From PALSA-911 sp963743035 (lineage in GTDB: Bacteria; Pseudomonadota; Alphaproteobacteria; Acetobacterales; Acetobacteraceae), in the NCBI GenBank assembly GCA_963743035.1, contig CAVUOB010000003.1:310001-374000 (forward strand): a DNA stretch of 64,000 bases, read 5' to 3'. The notes under the pieces are model-generated. The model did not search any database. It was not told the DNA's origin and saw only the letters and a list, made by a program, of their open reading frames with translations. Position numbers and translations under genes: made by a program. This document shows, piece by piece, positions 34,015-44,796 of the stretch. Numbering within the stretch: position 1 is the first letter of the stretch; every line of letters starts with the position of its first letter.

Positions 34015-35986
34015 ATGCCCCCCCAGACCCCGCTGCTGGATCGCGTCCAGTATCCCCGCCGATCTGCGCAATTTCTCGCCCGAGCAGTTGCGCCAGCTGG
34101 CCGACGAGCTGCGGGCGGAGACGATCGACGCGGTCTCGGTCACCGGCGGGCATCTCGGGCTCGGCGCTGGGCGTGGTGGAGCTGACGGTGGCGATCCACG
34201 CCATCTTCGACACCCCGACGCGACCGGCTGATCTGGGATGTCGGCCATCAGGCCTATCCGCACAAGATCCTGACCGGACGGCGCGACCGCATCCGCACCC
34301 TGCGCCAGGGCGGCGGGCTGTCCGGCTTCACCCGCCGCTCCGAGAGCGAATACGACCCGTTCGGCGCGGCGCATTCCTCGACCTCGATCTCCGCCGGCCT
34401 CGGCATGGCGGTGGCGCGCGACCTGAAGACGCGCGCGCCAAGGCGGAGGCGGCGGCCAGCGCGACGACCGCAACGTGATCGCGTGATCGGCGACGGCGCG
34501 ATGAGCGCGGGCATGGCCTACGAGGCGATGAACAACGCCGGCGCGCTGCGCTCGCGCCTGATCGTGATCCTGAACGACAACGACATGTCGATCGCGCCGC
34601 CGGTCGGCGCGATGAGCGCCTATCTGTCGCGGCTGATGTCCTCGCGCAGCTTCCTCAACCTGCGGGAGCTGGCGGTGAAGATGGCCAAGCGCTTCCCGCG
34701 CGAGATCGAGCGCACCGCCCTGCGCGCCGAGGAATACGCCCGCGGCATGCTGACCGGCGGCACGCTGTTCGAGGAGCTGGGCTTCTACTACGTCGGCCCG
34801 ATCGACGGCCATAACCTCGACCACCTGCTGCCGGTGCTGCGCAACGTGCGCGAGGCCGAGGACACCGGCCCGATCCTGGTGCATGTGATCACCCAGAAGG
34901 GCAAGGGCTACGCGCAGGCGGAGAACTCGGCCGACAAGCTGCACGGCGTGTCCAAGTTCAACGTGGTCACCGGCGAGCAGGTGAAGGCGCCGCCCGGCCC
35001 GCCGGCCTACACGAAGGTCTTCGCCGACGCGCTGATCGCGGAGGCCGAGGCGCGACCCCAACATCGTCGCGATCACCGCGGCGATGCCGTCGGGCACCGG
35101 GCTCGACCGCTTCGCCAAGGTGTTTCCCGACCGCTGCTTCGATGTCGGCATCGCCGAGCAGCACGCGGTGACCTTCGCCGCCGGGCATGGCGACCGAGGG
35201 CATGAAGCCGTTCTGCGCGATCTACTCGACCTTCCTGCAGCGCGCCTACGACCAGGTGGTGCACGACGTGGCGATCCAGGGCCTGCCGGTGCGCTTCGCG
35301 ATGGACCGCGCCGGGCTGGTGGGCGCTGACGGCGCCACGCATGCCGGCAGCTTCGACATCGCCTATCTCGGCTGCCTGCCGGGCATGGTGCTGATGGCGC
35401 CGTCCGACGAGGCGGAGCTGGTGCACATGGTGGCCACCGCCGCTGATATCGACGACCGGCCGAGCGCGCTGCGCTATCCGCGCGGCGAGGGCACCGGGAT
35501 CGCGCTGCCGGCGCGCGGCGAGGTGCTGCAACTGGGCAAGGGCCGCATCCTGCGCGAGGGCGCCAGCGTGGCGATCCTGTCGCTGGGCACGCGTCTGGCC
35601 GACGCGCTGCGCGCGGCGGACGAGCTGGCGGCGCGCGGGCTGTCGACCACGGTCGCCGATGCGCGCTTCGCCAAGCCGCTGGACACGGCGCTGATCGAGC
35701 AGCTGGCGCGCCATCACGAGGTGCTGATCACCATCGAGGAAGGCTCGGTGGGCGGCTTCGGCGCGGCGGTGATGCAGCATCTGGCCTGGAAGGGGCTGCT
35801 GGATGCCCGCCTTCGGCAAGGGCCTGAAGATCCGCCCGATGGCCCTGCCGGACCGTGTTCATCGACCATGACAGCCAGGCCAAACAGCTCATCCAGGCCG
35901 GGCTCACCGCCAAGGATATCGTGCGTACTGCCGTCGACGCCGTCGGCGGCACCCTTCGGCCGGCAACCACGGTGGCGGCACAATGA
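34015..35986 (+). pseudogene. dxs: 1-deoxy-D-xylulose-5-phosphate synthase, about nine indels
   Basis: Thiamine-diphosphate enzyme that opens the MEP pathway. Recognisable in order: PPQTPLLDRVQYP, QLADELRAETIDAVSVTGGH, VVELTVAIHAIFDTP, HQAYPHKILTGRRDRI, SESEYDPFGAAHSSTSISAG, the ThDP motif GDGAMSAGMAYEAMNNAG, IVILNDNDMSIAPPVG, YYVGPIDGHNLD, PDRCFDVGIAEQHAVTFAAG, GLPVRFAMDRAGLVG, EEGSVGGFGAAV. Indels at about 34052, 34156, 34221, 34434, 34485 (a loss), 35054, 35187, 35812 and 35855. The C-terminus (GLTAKDIVRTAVDAVGG) is intact and the stop overlaps the hpnM start by 4 bp. Confidence 0.85.
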
Positions 35987-36628
35987 AAAAGCTCAGCGGC
36001 AACCAGCTTCCCCGGCGCTCCCTGCTCGCGCTTCTTGCCGCCGGCCTGCTGGCCCGATCGCGCAGCGCCCGCGCGGCGGATTTCGCCGAGGTGTCGGCGC
36101 CGATCGTCGCGCTCAACACCGGGCTGCTCCAGGTGATGAAGGCCGGCGCCGGCGCGCCCTTCCCCCAGCGATTCAACACCCTCTCCCCGATCGTCGACCG
36201 TGCCTTCGACCTGACCGCCATTCTCCGGGTTTCCGTCGGCCAGACCTGGTCCAGCATGGCCGAGGCGGACCGCGCGCAATTGCTGGCGGTGTTCCGCCAG
36301 TTCACGATCGCCTCCTATGTGTCGAATTTCAACGAGTTCAACGGCGACCGCTTCGAGGTGCTGCCCGGCCTGCGCGCCGTCGGCAATGACGAGGTGGTGG
36401 CAACCCGCAGGGTGCCCAGCAGCGGCGACCCGACCCGGCTCGACTACGTGATGCGGCAGACCGATAACGGCTGGCGGGTCGTCGACGTGCTGCTGGACGG
36501 CACGATCAGCCGCGTGGCGGTGCAGCGGTCGGATTTCCGCTCGCCTGCTGGCACAGGGCGGCGCCGGCTCGCTGATCGCCAGCCTGAAGAAGAAGGTAAC
36601 GGACCTGTCGGGCGGTTCGCTCGGCTAG
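35983..36628 (+). CDS. hpnM: Hopanoid-associated MlaC-like carrier HpnM (C-terminal frameshift)
   Basis: Periplasmic Ttg2D/MlaC-family lipid-binding protein. RR-type signal (MKKLSGNQLPRRSLLALLAA to ARAAD), then FNTLSPIVDRAFDLTAILRV, FRQFTIASYVSNFNEFNGDR, YVMRQTDNGWRVVDVLLDGT. One extra C near 36545 follows VQRSDFRS. The corrected tail LLAQGGAGSLIASLKKK ends at 36628; uncorrected, the frame runs to 36639 with an unrelated tail. The start overlaps dxs (ATGA). Predicted to move hopanoids across the periplasm, by analogy to Mla. Confidence 0.85.
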
Positions 36629-36640
36629 TACCTCGATGAA

Positions 36641-37804
36641 ATGACCTGGCTTTCCTGTGTTCTCGCCTTCCTGACCCTGCTGGGACTCGGACAGGCTCTC
36701 TATGGCTGGTTTCTGGCTGTGCGTTTCGCCGCCGCCCCCTGGCCGCCCCCCAGGCAGCGAACCCCCGTCACCGTCCTGAAGCCGCTCTACGGCGACGAGC
36801 CGCTGCTGGAGCAGGCGCTGGCGTCGCATTGCCAGCAGAACGGCTGGCCCTGCCAGATCGTGTTCGGCGTGCAGAACCCGGCCGATCCGGCCCTGGCGGT
36901 GGTCGAGCGGGTGCGGGCGCGGTTTCCTGACGCCGACATCGCACGTGGTGGTGAACCCCGCCGACCACGGGCCGAACCGCAAGATCGGCAACCTGATCAA
37001 CATGCTGCCGGCCGCGAAGCACGACATTCTGGTCATCGCCGATTCCGACCTGCATGTCGCGCCCGGACTATCTGGACGCATCGTCGCCGCGCTGGAGCAG
37101 CCCGGGCGGCGGGCTGGCCACCACCCTCTATGCCGGCATGCCGGCCCGCCCCGGGCTCACCGGCGCGCTCGGCGCCACGGCGATCACGCATTACTTCCTG
37201 CCCGGCGCGCTGCTGGCGCGCGCCATGGGTCGGCAGGACTGCCTGGGTGCCACGATGGCGCTGCGGCGCGATACGCTGGCGCGCATCGGCGGGCTGGAGG
37301 CGCTGGTGACCATCTGGCCGACGACAACGTGCTCGGCCGCCTGGTCGCGCGGCCTCGGCCTCGCGGTCCGCACTCGCCGGCACGGTGCCGGCGACCACGG
37401 TGCCGGAAACCCGGCTGGCGGCCCTGTATCGCCACGAACTGCGCTGGGCGCGCACCATCCGCGCGCTGGAGCCCGCCGCCTTCGCCGGATCCTGCCTGCA
37501 ATATCCGCTGGTCTGGTCGGCGCTGGCGCTGCTGCTCTCCGCCGGCGCGCCCTGGGCCGCGATTTTGTTCCTGGCGGCCTGGATTCTGCGCGCCCTCGCG
37601 GCCCGCGGGGTCGATCGGGCGCTGGCGCGCTTTTTGTCGGGGGTTGCTTTTCCGGCTTCCTTCTGGCTTTTGCCGTTGCGCGAGCTTATGTCGGTCGTTG
37701 TGATGATCGCGAGCTATGGCGGAGACAGGGTGGACTGGCGTGGCCATTCGCTGCGCGCCGACGGACCGGTTTCCCTGTCAATCCCGCCCCGGCCTGCTCC
37801 TTAG
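36641..37804 (+). pseudogene. hpnI: Hopanoid glycosyltransferase HpnI, about seven indels
   Basis: Membrane-bound GT2 of the ceramide-glucosyltransferase-like family that adds N-acetylglucosamine to bacteriohopanetetrol. N-terminal helix (WLSCVLAFLTLLGLGQALYG), VTVLKPLYGDEPLLEQALAS, VFGVQNPADPALAVVERVRA, DHGPNRKIGNLINMLPAAKH, DxD-type ILVIADSDLHVAP, LATTLYAGMPARPGLTGALG, and C-terminal transmembrane segments. Indels near 36940, 37063, 37078, 37104, 37310, 37351 and 37372 move the reading between frames; two cancel each other. The C-terminal third (from about 37380) reads cleanly. Confidence 0.82.
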
Positions 37805-37820
37805 AGGTATTGATCCCGCC

Positions 37821-39259
37821 ATGATGAAGACCCTGTTCCTGCAGCCGCCCTCCTTCGACGGCTTCGACGGCGGCGCCGGCTCGCGCTACCAGGCCAAGCG
37901 GGAGATCAAGTCCTTCTGGTATCCCGACCTGGCTGGCCCAGCCCGCCGCCCTGGTGCCCGGCAGCAAGCTGATCGACGCGCCGCCGGCGCGCATCGGCCT
38001 GGACACGGTGACCGCGGCAGGCGCGCGACTTCGAGCTGTGCGTGATCCACACCTCGACGCCCGTCCTTCGCCTCGGACGTGAAGGTCGCGCGAGGCGCTG
38101 AAGGACGCCAACCCGTCGCTGAAGATCGGCTTCGTCGGCGCCAAGGTGGCGGTGCAGCCGGCCGAGAGCCTGCGAAGGGCGCGGCCGATCGACTTCGTCG
38201 CCCGCAACGAGTTCGACTTCACCATCAAGGAAATCGCCGAGGGCCGCGACTGGGCCGACGTCGACGGCATCACCTAGCGCAACGAGCGATGGCGAGATCG
38301 TCCACAACCAGGACCGCGCGGTGCTGGAGGACATGGACCAGCTGCCGTTCGTCACCGAGGTCTACAAGCGCGACCTGCGGATCGAGGACTACTTCATCGG
38401 CTACCTGATGCACCCCTACGTCTCGCTCTACACCGGCCGCGGCTGCAAGATCGCCACTGCACCTTCTGCCTGTGGCCGCAGACCGTCGGCGGGCATCGCT
38501 ACCGCGTGCGCAGCCCCGAGCACGTGGCCGAGGAAATCCGCCTGACGCAGAAACTACTTCCCGCAGGTGCGGGAATTCTTCTTCGACGACGACACCTTCA
38601 CCGACAACCTGCCGCGCGCCGAGGCGATCGCGCAAGGAACTCGGCAAGCTCGGCGTCACCTGGTCCTGCAACGCCAAGGCCAACGTGCCGCGCGAGACGC
38701 TGAAGGTGCTGCAGCGACAACGGCCTGCGCCTGCTGCTGGTCGGCTACGAAAGCGGCAACCAGCAGATCCTGCACAACATCAAGAAGGGCATGCGGATCG
38801 AGGTCGCCAAGCGGTTCACCCAGGACTGCCACGAGCTCGGCATCAAGATCCACGGCACCTTCATCCTGGGCCTGCCCGGCGAAACCCAGGAAACCATCGA
38901 GGAAACCATCCGCTTCGCCACCGAGATCAACCCGCACACGCATGCAGGTCTCGCTGGCCGCGCCCTATCCCGGCACCTTCCTGCACAAGCAGGCGGTGGA
39001 GAACGGCTGGCTGGACGCCGAGCACGCCGAACTGGTCGACGAGCACGGCATCCAGATCGCGCCGCTGCACTACCCGCATCTGTCGCACACGGAAATCTTC
39101 GACAGCGTCGAGACCTTCTACAAGACGTTCTACTTCCGCGCCCCGAAGATCGCCTCCATCGTCGGCGAGATGGTCCGCAGCCCGCAGATGATGAAGCGCC
39201 GCCTGCGCGAGGGCGTCGAGTTCTTCCAGTTCCTGCGCGAGCGCAATACGGCGGCATGA
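37821..39259 (+). pseudogene. hpnJ: Hopanoid radical SAM protein HpnJ, about eleven indels
   Basis: B12-binding radical SAM enzyme proposed to contract the hopanoid-linked sugar to a cyclitol. MMKTLFLQPPSFDGFDGGAG at the start, then IGFVGAKVAVQPAESL, PIDFVARNEFDFTIKEIAEG, PYVSLYTGRGCK, CTFC, LLLVGYESGNQQILHNIKKG, HGTFILGLPGETQETIEETI, and the end RRLREGVEFFQFLRERNTAA. Indels near 37923, 38017, 38058, 38090, 38287, 38453-38458, 38555, 38634, 38716 and 38942, plus an in-frame TAG (about 38276) where TAC is expected. The last 300 bp are clean. Element A4 starts two bases after the stop. Confidence 0.82.
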
Positions 39260-39260
39260 A

Positions 39261-39467
39261 GGAAGCAAGGCCAGGGGGCTCTGCCCCCTGGACCCCCACC
39301 AGAGGCGAGCCTCTGGACACCCGGTTATTTTTTAAGGAATGGGCGGGCCACAATGCCGTGGCCCGCACCTCCTCGCCCGCCCATTCCTTAAAAAATGTCA
39401 GGGGTTTCCAAAGGGCTCAGCCCTTTGGCGGGGATCCAAGGGGCAGAGCCCCTTGGCCTTCCTTCCT
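39261..39467. repeat. Nested palindromic element A4
   Basis: 207 bp filling the whole gap between hpnJ and hpnK. The inner perfect 20-bp stem, 39328-39347 against 39376-39395, has T6 at its outer end, so on the plus strand it is an A/U-footed, G/C-tipped stem. Outer hairpins are of the ccagggggctctgccccctgg, ccagaggcgagcctctgg, ccaaagggctcagccctttgg and ccaaggggcagagccccttgg type. Its right end abuts the hpnK ATG, leaving hpnK without a Shine-Dalgarno sequence. Confidence 0.85.
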
Positions 39468-39470
39468 TTC

Positions 39471-40277
39471 ATGAGGCACGTCGTCGTCTCCGCGGATGAC
39501 TTCGGTCTGTCCGAGGCGGTCAACGAGGGCATCGAGCGGGCACATCGCGAGGGCATTCTTCAGGTCGCCAGCCTGATGGTTGCCGGCGCGGCGGCCGAGG
39601 ACGCGGTGCGCCGCGCAAGGGCCATGCCGGGGCTCAGGGTCGGGCTGCATCTGGTGGTGATCGAGGGGCCGGCGGTGCTGGCGCCGCAGCGGATTCCGGA
39701 TCTGGTGGACGCGGGCGGGCGGTTTCCCTCCGACCAGCTCGGGCTGGGCCTGAAGTATTTCTTCCGCCCCGGCGTGCGGCGGCAGCTGGCAGCGGAGATC
39801 CGCGCGCAATTCGCCGCCTTCGCCGCCACCGGCCTGGCGCTGGACCACGCCAATGCCCACAAGCACATGCATCTGCATCCGACCGTGGGGCGGCTGCTGG
39901 TCGATATCGGGCGGGAATTCGGCCTGCGTGCGGTTCGCGTTCCCGCCGAGCCGCCGGACGTGCTGGCCGCCTGCGGCGAGCCGGTCGGCCTCGGCTCCCG
40001 GGCCTTGTATCACTGGACACGGCTGCTGCGCGGGCAGGCGAGGCGGGCAGGGATGGCGACCGACGACCAGGTCTTCGGCATCGCCTGGAGCGGGCGGATG
40101 ACCGCCGACCGCCTGCTGCGCCTGGCGCCGCATCTGCCGGAGGGATCAAGCGAGATCTATTTCCATCCCGCCAGCCGGCGCGACCCCACGATCGACGCGC
40201 TGATGCCGGAGTATCTGCACGAAGCGGAGCTGGCGGCGCTGCTTGATCCGCGCGTGCGCGCGGCGCTGGCGGCTTAG
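39471..40277 (+). CDS. hpnK: Hopanoid deacetylase HpnK (YdjC/ChbG family)
   Basis: 268 residues. Metal-dependent deacetylase that removes the N-acetyl group left by HpnI. Family motifs: VVVSADDFGLSEAVNEGIER (metal-binding Asp pair), VGLHLVV (His), ALDHANAHKHMHLHPTVGRL (second metal site) and SSEIYFHPA. ATG 39471 is the first start after element A4 and matches family N-termini. Reading is clean: the indel-rich zone ends before this gene. Separated from hpnJ only by the repeat. Confidence 0.92.
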   Translation: MRHVVVSADDFGLSEAVNEGIERAHREGILQVASLMVAGAAAEDAVRRARAMPGLRVGLHLVVIEGPAVLAPQRIPDLVDAGGRFPSDQLGLGLKYFFRPGVRRQLAAEIRAQFAAFAATGLALDHANAHKHMHLHPTVGRLLVDIGREFGLRAVRVPAEPPDVLAACGEPVGLGSRALYHWTRLLRGQARRAGMATDDQVFGIAWSGRMTADRLLRLAPHLPEGSSEIYFHPASRRDPTIDALMPEYLHEAELAALLDPRVRAALAA

Positions 40278-40278
40278 C

Positions 40279-40983
40279 TCAGACCGCGACGATTTCGCCG
40301 TGCCGCGTCTCCGCCGGCAGGCACAAAGCGGCGAGGGCAGGGGCCACCGAGGCGGGCCTGGGCAGGGTGGCGGCATCCTCGCCCGGCATGGCATCGCGGC
40401 GCAGCCGGCTTGCCACCACGCCGGGGTCGAACAGGTTCACCTTCATGGCGGTGGTGCGCAGTTCCGCCGCCCAGGTCAGCACCAGATGCTCGAGCCCGGC
40501 CTTGCTGGTCGCGTACGGCGCCCAATAGGCCGACGGATTGCGCGCGCGCGCATCGGTGACGAACACCGCACGGCCGGCGTCAGACGCGGCCAGCACCGGG
40601 GCACAGCTGCGGATCAGGCGCCAGGCGGCGGACAGGTTCACCGCCATCACCTCGGTCCAGTCGCCATCCAGTATGTGCGAAACCGGCGTCAGCTTGCCGA
40701 GCGCGCCGGCGGCATGCACCAGGATGTCCAACCGGTCGAAGCGCGCGTAGATGCTGGGGCCGACCTTGTCCAGGCTCTCCCTGTCCTGCAGGTCCAGCGG
40801 CAGCAGGCTCGCCGCGCCGCCCGCGGCCCGGATCGCGTCGTCGGTTTCCTCCAGCCCGCCCTGGGTGCGCGCGGTCAGCACCACATGCGCGCCGAGCCGG
40901 CCGAGCTCGATCGCCGCGGCCGCCCCGATCCCCCGGCTGGCGCCGGTTACCAGCGCCACCCGTCCTTCCAGCAAACCCGCCAT
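40279..40983 (-). CDS. Short-chain dehydrogenase/reductase
   Basis: 234 residues, classical SDR. Cofactor motif VTGASRGIGAAAAIELG, NAG-equivalent HAAGALGK, catalytic Ser in VFVTDARA region and YxxxK in YWAPYATSKAGLEHL. Convergent with hpnK (1 bp between the stop codons) and 3 bp downstream of purF, the same arrangement as in many Rhodospirillales. Substrate unknown; expected to be co-transcribed with purF. Confidence 0.9.
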   Translation of the reverse strand: MAGLLEGRVALVTGASRGIGAAAAIELGRLGAHVVLTARTQGGLEETDDAIRAAGGAASLLPLDLQDRESLDKVGPSIYARFDRLDILVHAAGALGKLTPVSHILDGDWTEVMAVNLSAAWRLIRSCAPVLAASDAGRAVFVTDARARNPSAYWAPYATSKAGLEHLVLTWAAELRTTAMKVNLFDPGVVASRLRRDAMPGEDAATLPRPASVAPALAALCLPAETRHGEIVAV

Positions 40984-40985
40984 GT

Positions 40986-42467
40986 TCAGGTATTTTCCGC
41001 CAGCAGGCTGAGCTGCCGGTCCATGTTGGCGGCCTGATCGGGCAACGCGATCGGGTATTCGCCGGTAAAGCAGGCATCGCAGTAATGCGGCGCCGCGGGA
41101 TCGCGCTCGGTCCGGCCGAGCGCCTGGTACAGCCCGTCGATGGAGATGAAGGCGAGGCTGTCGGCGCCGATCAGCTCCGCCATTTCCTGCACGTCGTGCT
41201 GCGCGGCCAGCAGCTTGCTGCGCTCGGGCGTGTCGATGCCGTAGAAGCAGGAATGCGTCGTCGGCGGCGAGGAGATGCGCATATGCACCTCCGCCGCGCC
41301 TGCCTGGCGCACCATCTCCACGATCTTGCGGCTGGTGGTGCCGCGCACGATCGAATCGTCGACCAGCACGACGCGCTTGCCCTCCAGCACCGGGCGGTTG
41401 GCGGAGTGCTTCAGCTTGACGCCGAGATTGCGGATCTGGTCGGTCGGCTCGATGAAGGTGCGGCCGACATAGTGGTTGCGGATGATGCCGAGCTCGAACG
41501 GAATGCCGCTCTGCTGCGCGTAGCCCATCGCCGCCGGCACGCCGCTGTCGGGCACCGGTACGATCACGTCCGCCGCCACCCCGCTCTCGCGCGCCAGCAC
41601 CCGGCCGATCGCCTTGCGCGCCTCGTAGACCGGCGTGCCCTCCATCACCGAATCCGGCCGGGCGAAATAGATGTACTCGAACACGCAGAACCGCTCGGCC
41701 TGCCGCGCGAACGGCTTGATGCTGCGCACGCCGCCGTCGTTGATGATGACGATCTCGCCGGGATCGACGTCGCGGATAAACTCCGCGCCGACGATGTCGA
41801 GCGCGCAGGTCTCGCTCGCCAGCACCCAGCCGCCATCCGGATAGCCGGGGATCCGCCCGAGAATGAGCGGACGCACGCCCAGCGGGTCGCGCACGCCGAA
41901 CAGCGCGTCATTGGACAGCGCCACCAGCGAATAGGCGCCGATCACCTGCTTCAGCGCGTCGATCAGCCGGTCCTCCACGGTGGAGTACAGGCTGATGGCG
42001 ATCAGATGGACGAACACCTCGCTGTCGGTGGTGGACTGGAACAGGCAGCCACGGCGGACCAGCTGGCGGCGCAGCCCCTGGGCGTTGGTCAGGTTGCCGT
42101 TATGCGCCACCGCGAAGCCGCCGAACTCGAAATCGGCGAACAGCGGCTGCACGTTGCGCAGGATGGTGTCGCCGGTGGTAGCGTAGCGGTTATGCCCGAC
42201 CGCGATCCGCCCGGGCAGCGAGGCGATCACCTTGGCGTTGCTGAAATTATCGCCGACCAGGCCGAGCCCGCGATGGGAATGGAAGCGCTTGCCGTCCAGG
42301 CTGACGATGCCGGTGGCTTCCTGGCCGCGATGCTGCAGGGCATGCAGGCCGAGTGCGGTGACCGCGGCCGCGTCCGGGACGTTCCAGACCCCGAACACCC
42401 CGCATTCATCGTGGAACTTGTCGTCCGACTCGGAAGCGGCTTCCAAGCTCAGGCTGCGCTCATCCAT
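40986..42467 (-). CDS. purF: Amidophosphoribosyltransferase
   Basis: First committed step of purine synthesis: PRPP plus glutamine to phosphoribosylamine. 493 residues. A 21-residue propeptide precedes the Ntn nucleophile Cys22 in HDECGVFGVW. Glutaminase motifs (HRGQEATGI, GHNRYATTGD, AVAHNGNL) and the PRPP loop VVLVDDSIVRGTTSRKI are present. Cysteine pairs CFYG and YCDACFTGEYP match the [4Fe-4S]-containing, B. subtilis-like type. ATG 42467 chosen (GGAG 10 bp upstream; homology starts just after). Confidence 0.95.
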   Translation of the reverse strand: MDERSLSLEAASESDDKFHDECGVFGVWNVPDAAAVTALGLHALQHRGQEATGIVSLDGKRFHSHRGLGLVGDNFSNAKVIASLPGRIAVGHNRYATTGDTILRNVQPLFADFEFGGFAVAHNGNLTNAQGLRRQLVRRGCLFQSTTDSEVFVHLIAISLYSTVEDRLIDALKQVIGAYSLVALSNDALFGVRDPLGVRPLILGRIPGYPDGGWVLASETCALDIVGAEFIRDVDPGEIVIINDGGVRSIKPFARQAERFCVFEYIYFARPDSVMEGTPVYEARKAIGRVLARESGVAADVIVPVPDSGVPAAMGYAQQSGIPFELGIIRNHYVGRTFIEPTDQIRNLGVKLKHSANRPVLEGKRVVLVDDSIVRGTTSRKIVEMVRQAGAAEVHMRISSPPTTHSCFYGIDTPERSKLLAAQHDVQEMAELIGADSLAFISIDGLYQALGRTERDPAAPHYCDACFTGEYPIALPDQAANMDRQLSLLAENT

Positions 42468-42480
42468 GACGGATCGTCTC

Positions 42481-43074
42481 CTATTCCCGAACGACGGGCT
42501 TGCCAGTGGCCCGCCCGATCGGGATGGCATGCAATAAATCGGCGGCGGTCGTCTCCCGCCCCTCGGAAGGCGCGTACAGGCGTGGCTGGTATTGCGGCGG
42601 CAGCGCCTTCACCACGATCGCGGCCCCCTCATAGGCAGGCCACAGCAACCGCGCTTCCCGCACCGCCGCGGGCCACTTGTCCATGGGGATCAACATCCCG
42701 GTGCCCATATAGGCACAGATGACCAGCACCGCACCCCGTGCCAACCCGAATAGCAGACCCAGGCTGCGGTCAAGGCCGGAAAGCACCGAGTTGCGCACCA
42801 GCTCGCCGATCCAGCGCGAAAGGATCAGCAGGGCGATCAGCGCCGCCAGAAACACGCCGCCGAACGCCACGGGCGTCACCAACGCCGGCATCTTGACCCA
42901 CTGGTCCATCCAGATCTCGACCTGCGGGCGCGCCAGCGGCCCGGCCCAGAGCGCGGCCAGCCCGGCCCCGATCCAGGCGCCGATGCCCAGCACCTCGGAC
43001 ACGAAGCCGCGCATGAACGCCAGCAGCGCCGACACCACCAGCACGCCCAGCACGGCCAGGTCCACCCAGGTCAT
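42481..43074 (-). CDS. cvpA: CvpA family inner-membrane protein
   Basis: 197 residues with four transmembrane helices (about 4-20, 25-45, 62-85, 102-122), starting MTWVDLAVLGVLVVSALLAF, GFVSEVLGIGAWIGAG and ending in a cytosolic tail. CvpA (colicin V production) proteins are linked to envelope homeostasis; mechanism unknown. It lies 13 bp upstream of purF, as in E. coli and most proteobacteria. Confidence 0.9.
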   Translation of the reverse strand: MTWVDLAVLGVLVVSALLAFMRGFVSEVLGIGAWIGAGLAALWAGPLARPQVEIWMDQWVKMPALVTPVAFGGVFLAALIALLILSRWIGELVRNSVLSGLDRSLGLLFGLARGAVLVICAYMGTGMLIPMDKWPAAVREARLLWPAYEGAAIVVKALPPQYQPRLYAPSEGRETTAADLLHAIPIGRATGKPVVRE

Positions 43075-43180
43075 CGAATACCCACAGTCTTCGGATCATC
43101 CACGGTTTGGGGAACACCTATGCATCGGAAAGAACGCCGTATAACCGACCTGTAAGGGTACGCGCCATCCGCCTTCGTCC

Positions 43181-44566
<1,386 letters not shown>

Positions 44567-44588
44567 CTGTCAGCTTGTCCTTGTTGAG

Positions 44589-44795
44589 GAAGTAAGGCCA
44601 GGGGGCTTTGCCCCCTGGACCCCCACCAGAGGCGGAGCCTCTGGACACCCGGTTGTTTTCTTGAAGAAGGGGGCAGACGGAACTCTGCCGCTGCACGGAC
44701 GGTGCCAGCCCCCTTCTTCAAGAAAACAGTATGGGGTTTCCAAAGGGTTCCACCCTTTGGCGGGGTCCAAGGGCAGAGCCCCTGGCCTTACTTCC
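44589..44795. repeat. Nested palindromic element A5
   Basis: 207 bp between radA and the next minus-strand gene. A perfect 21-bp inner stem, 44654-44674 against 44708-44728. Outer hairpins: ccagggggctttgccccctgg, ccagaggcggagcctctgg, ccaaagggttccaccctttgg and caagggcagagcccctg. The right end touches the stop codon of the adjoining gene. Confidence 0.85.
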
Positions 44796-44796
44796 T

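Noticed and set aside
36629..36639. Longer hpnM ending at 36639
   Set aside because: The last 30 or so residues of that reading (after VQRSDFRS) are basic and unlike HpnM; removing one C near 36545 gives the expected tail ending at 36628.
34015..39259. Programmed ribosomal frameshifting in dxs, hpnI or hpnJ
   Set aside because: There are too many shifts, with no common slippery heptamer or downstream structure, and the same genes are unshifted in other bacteria.
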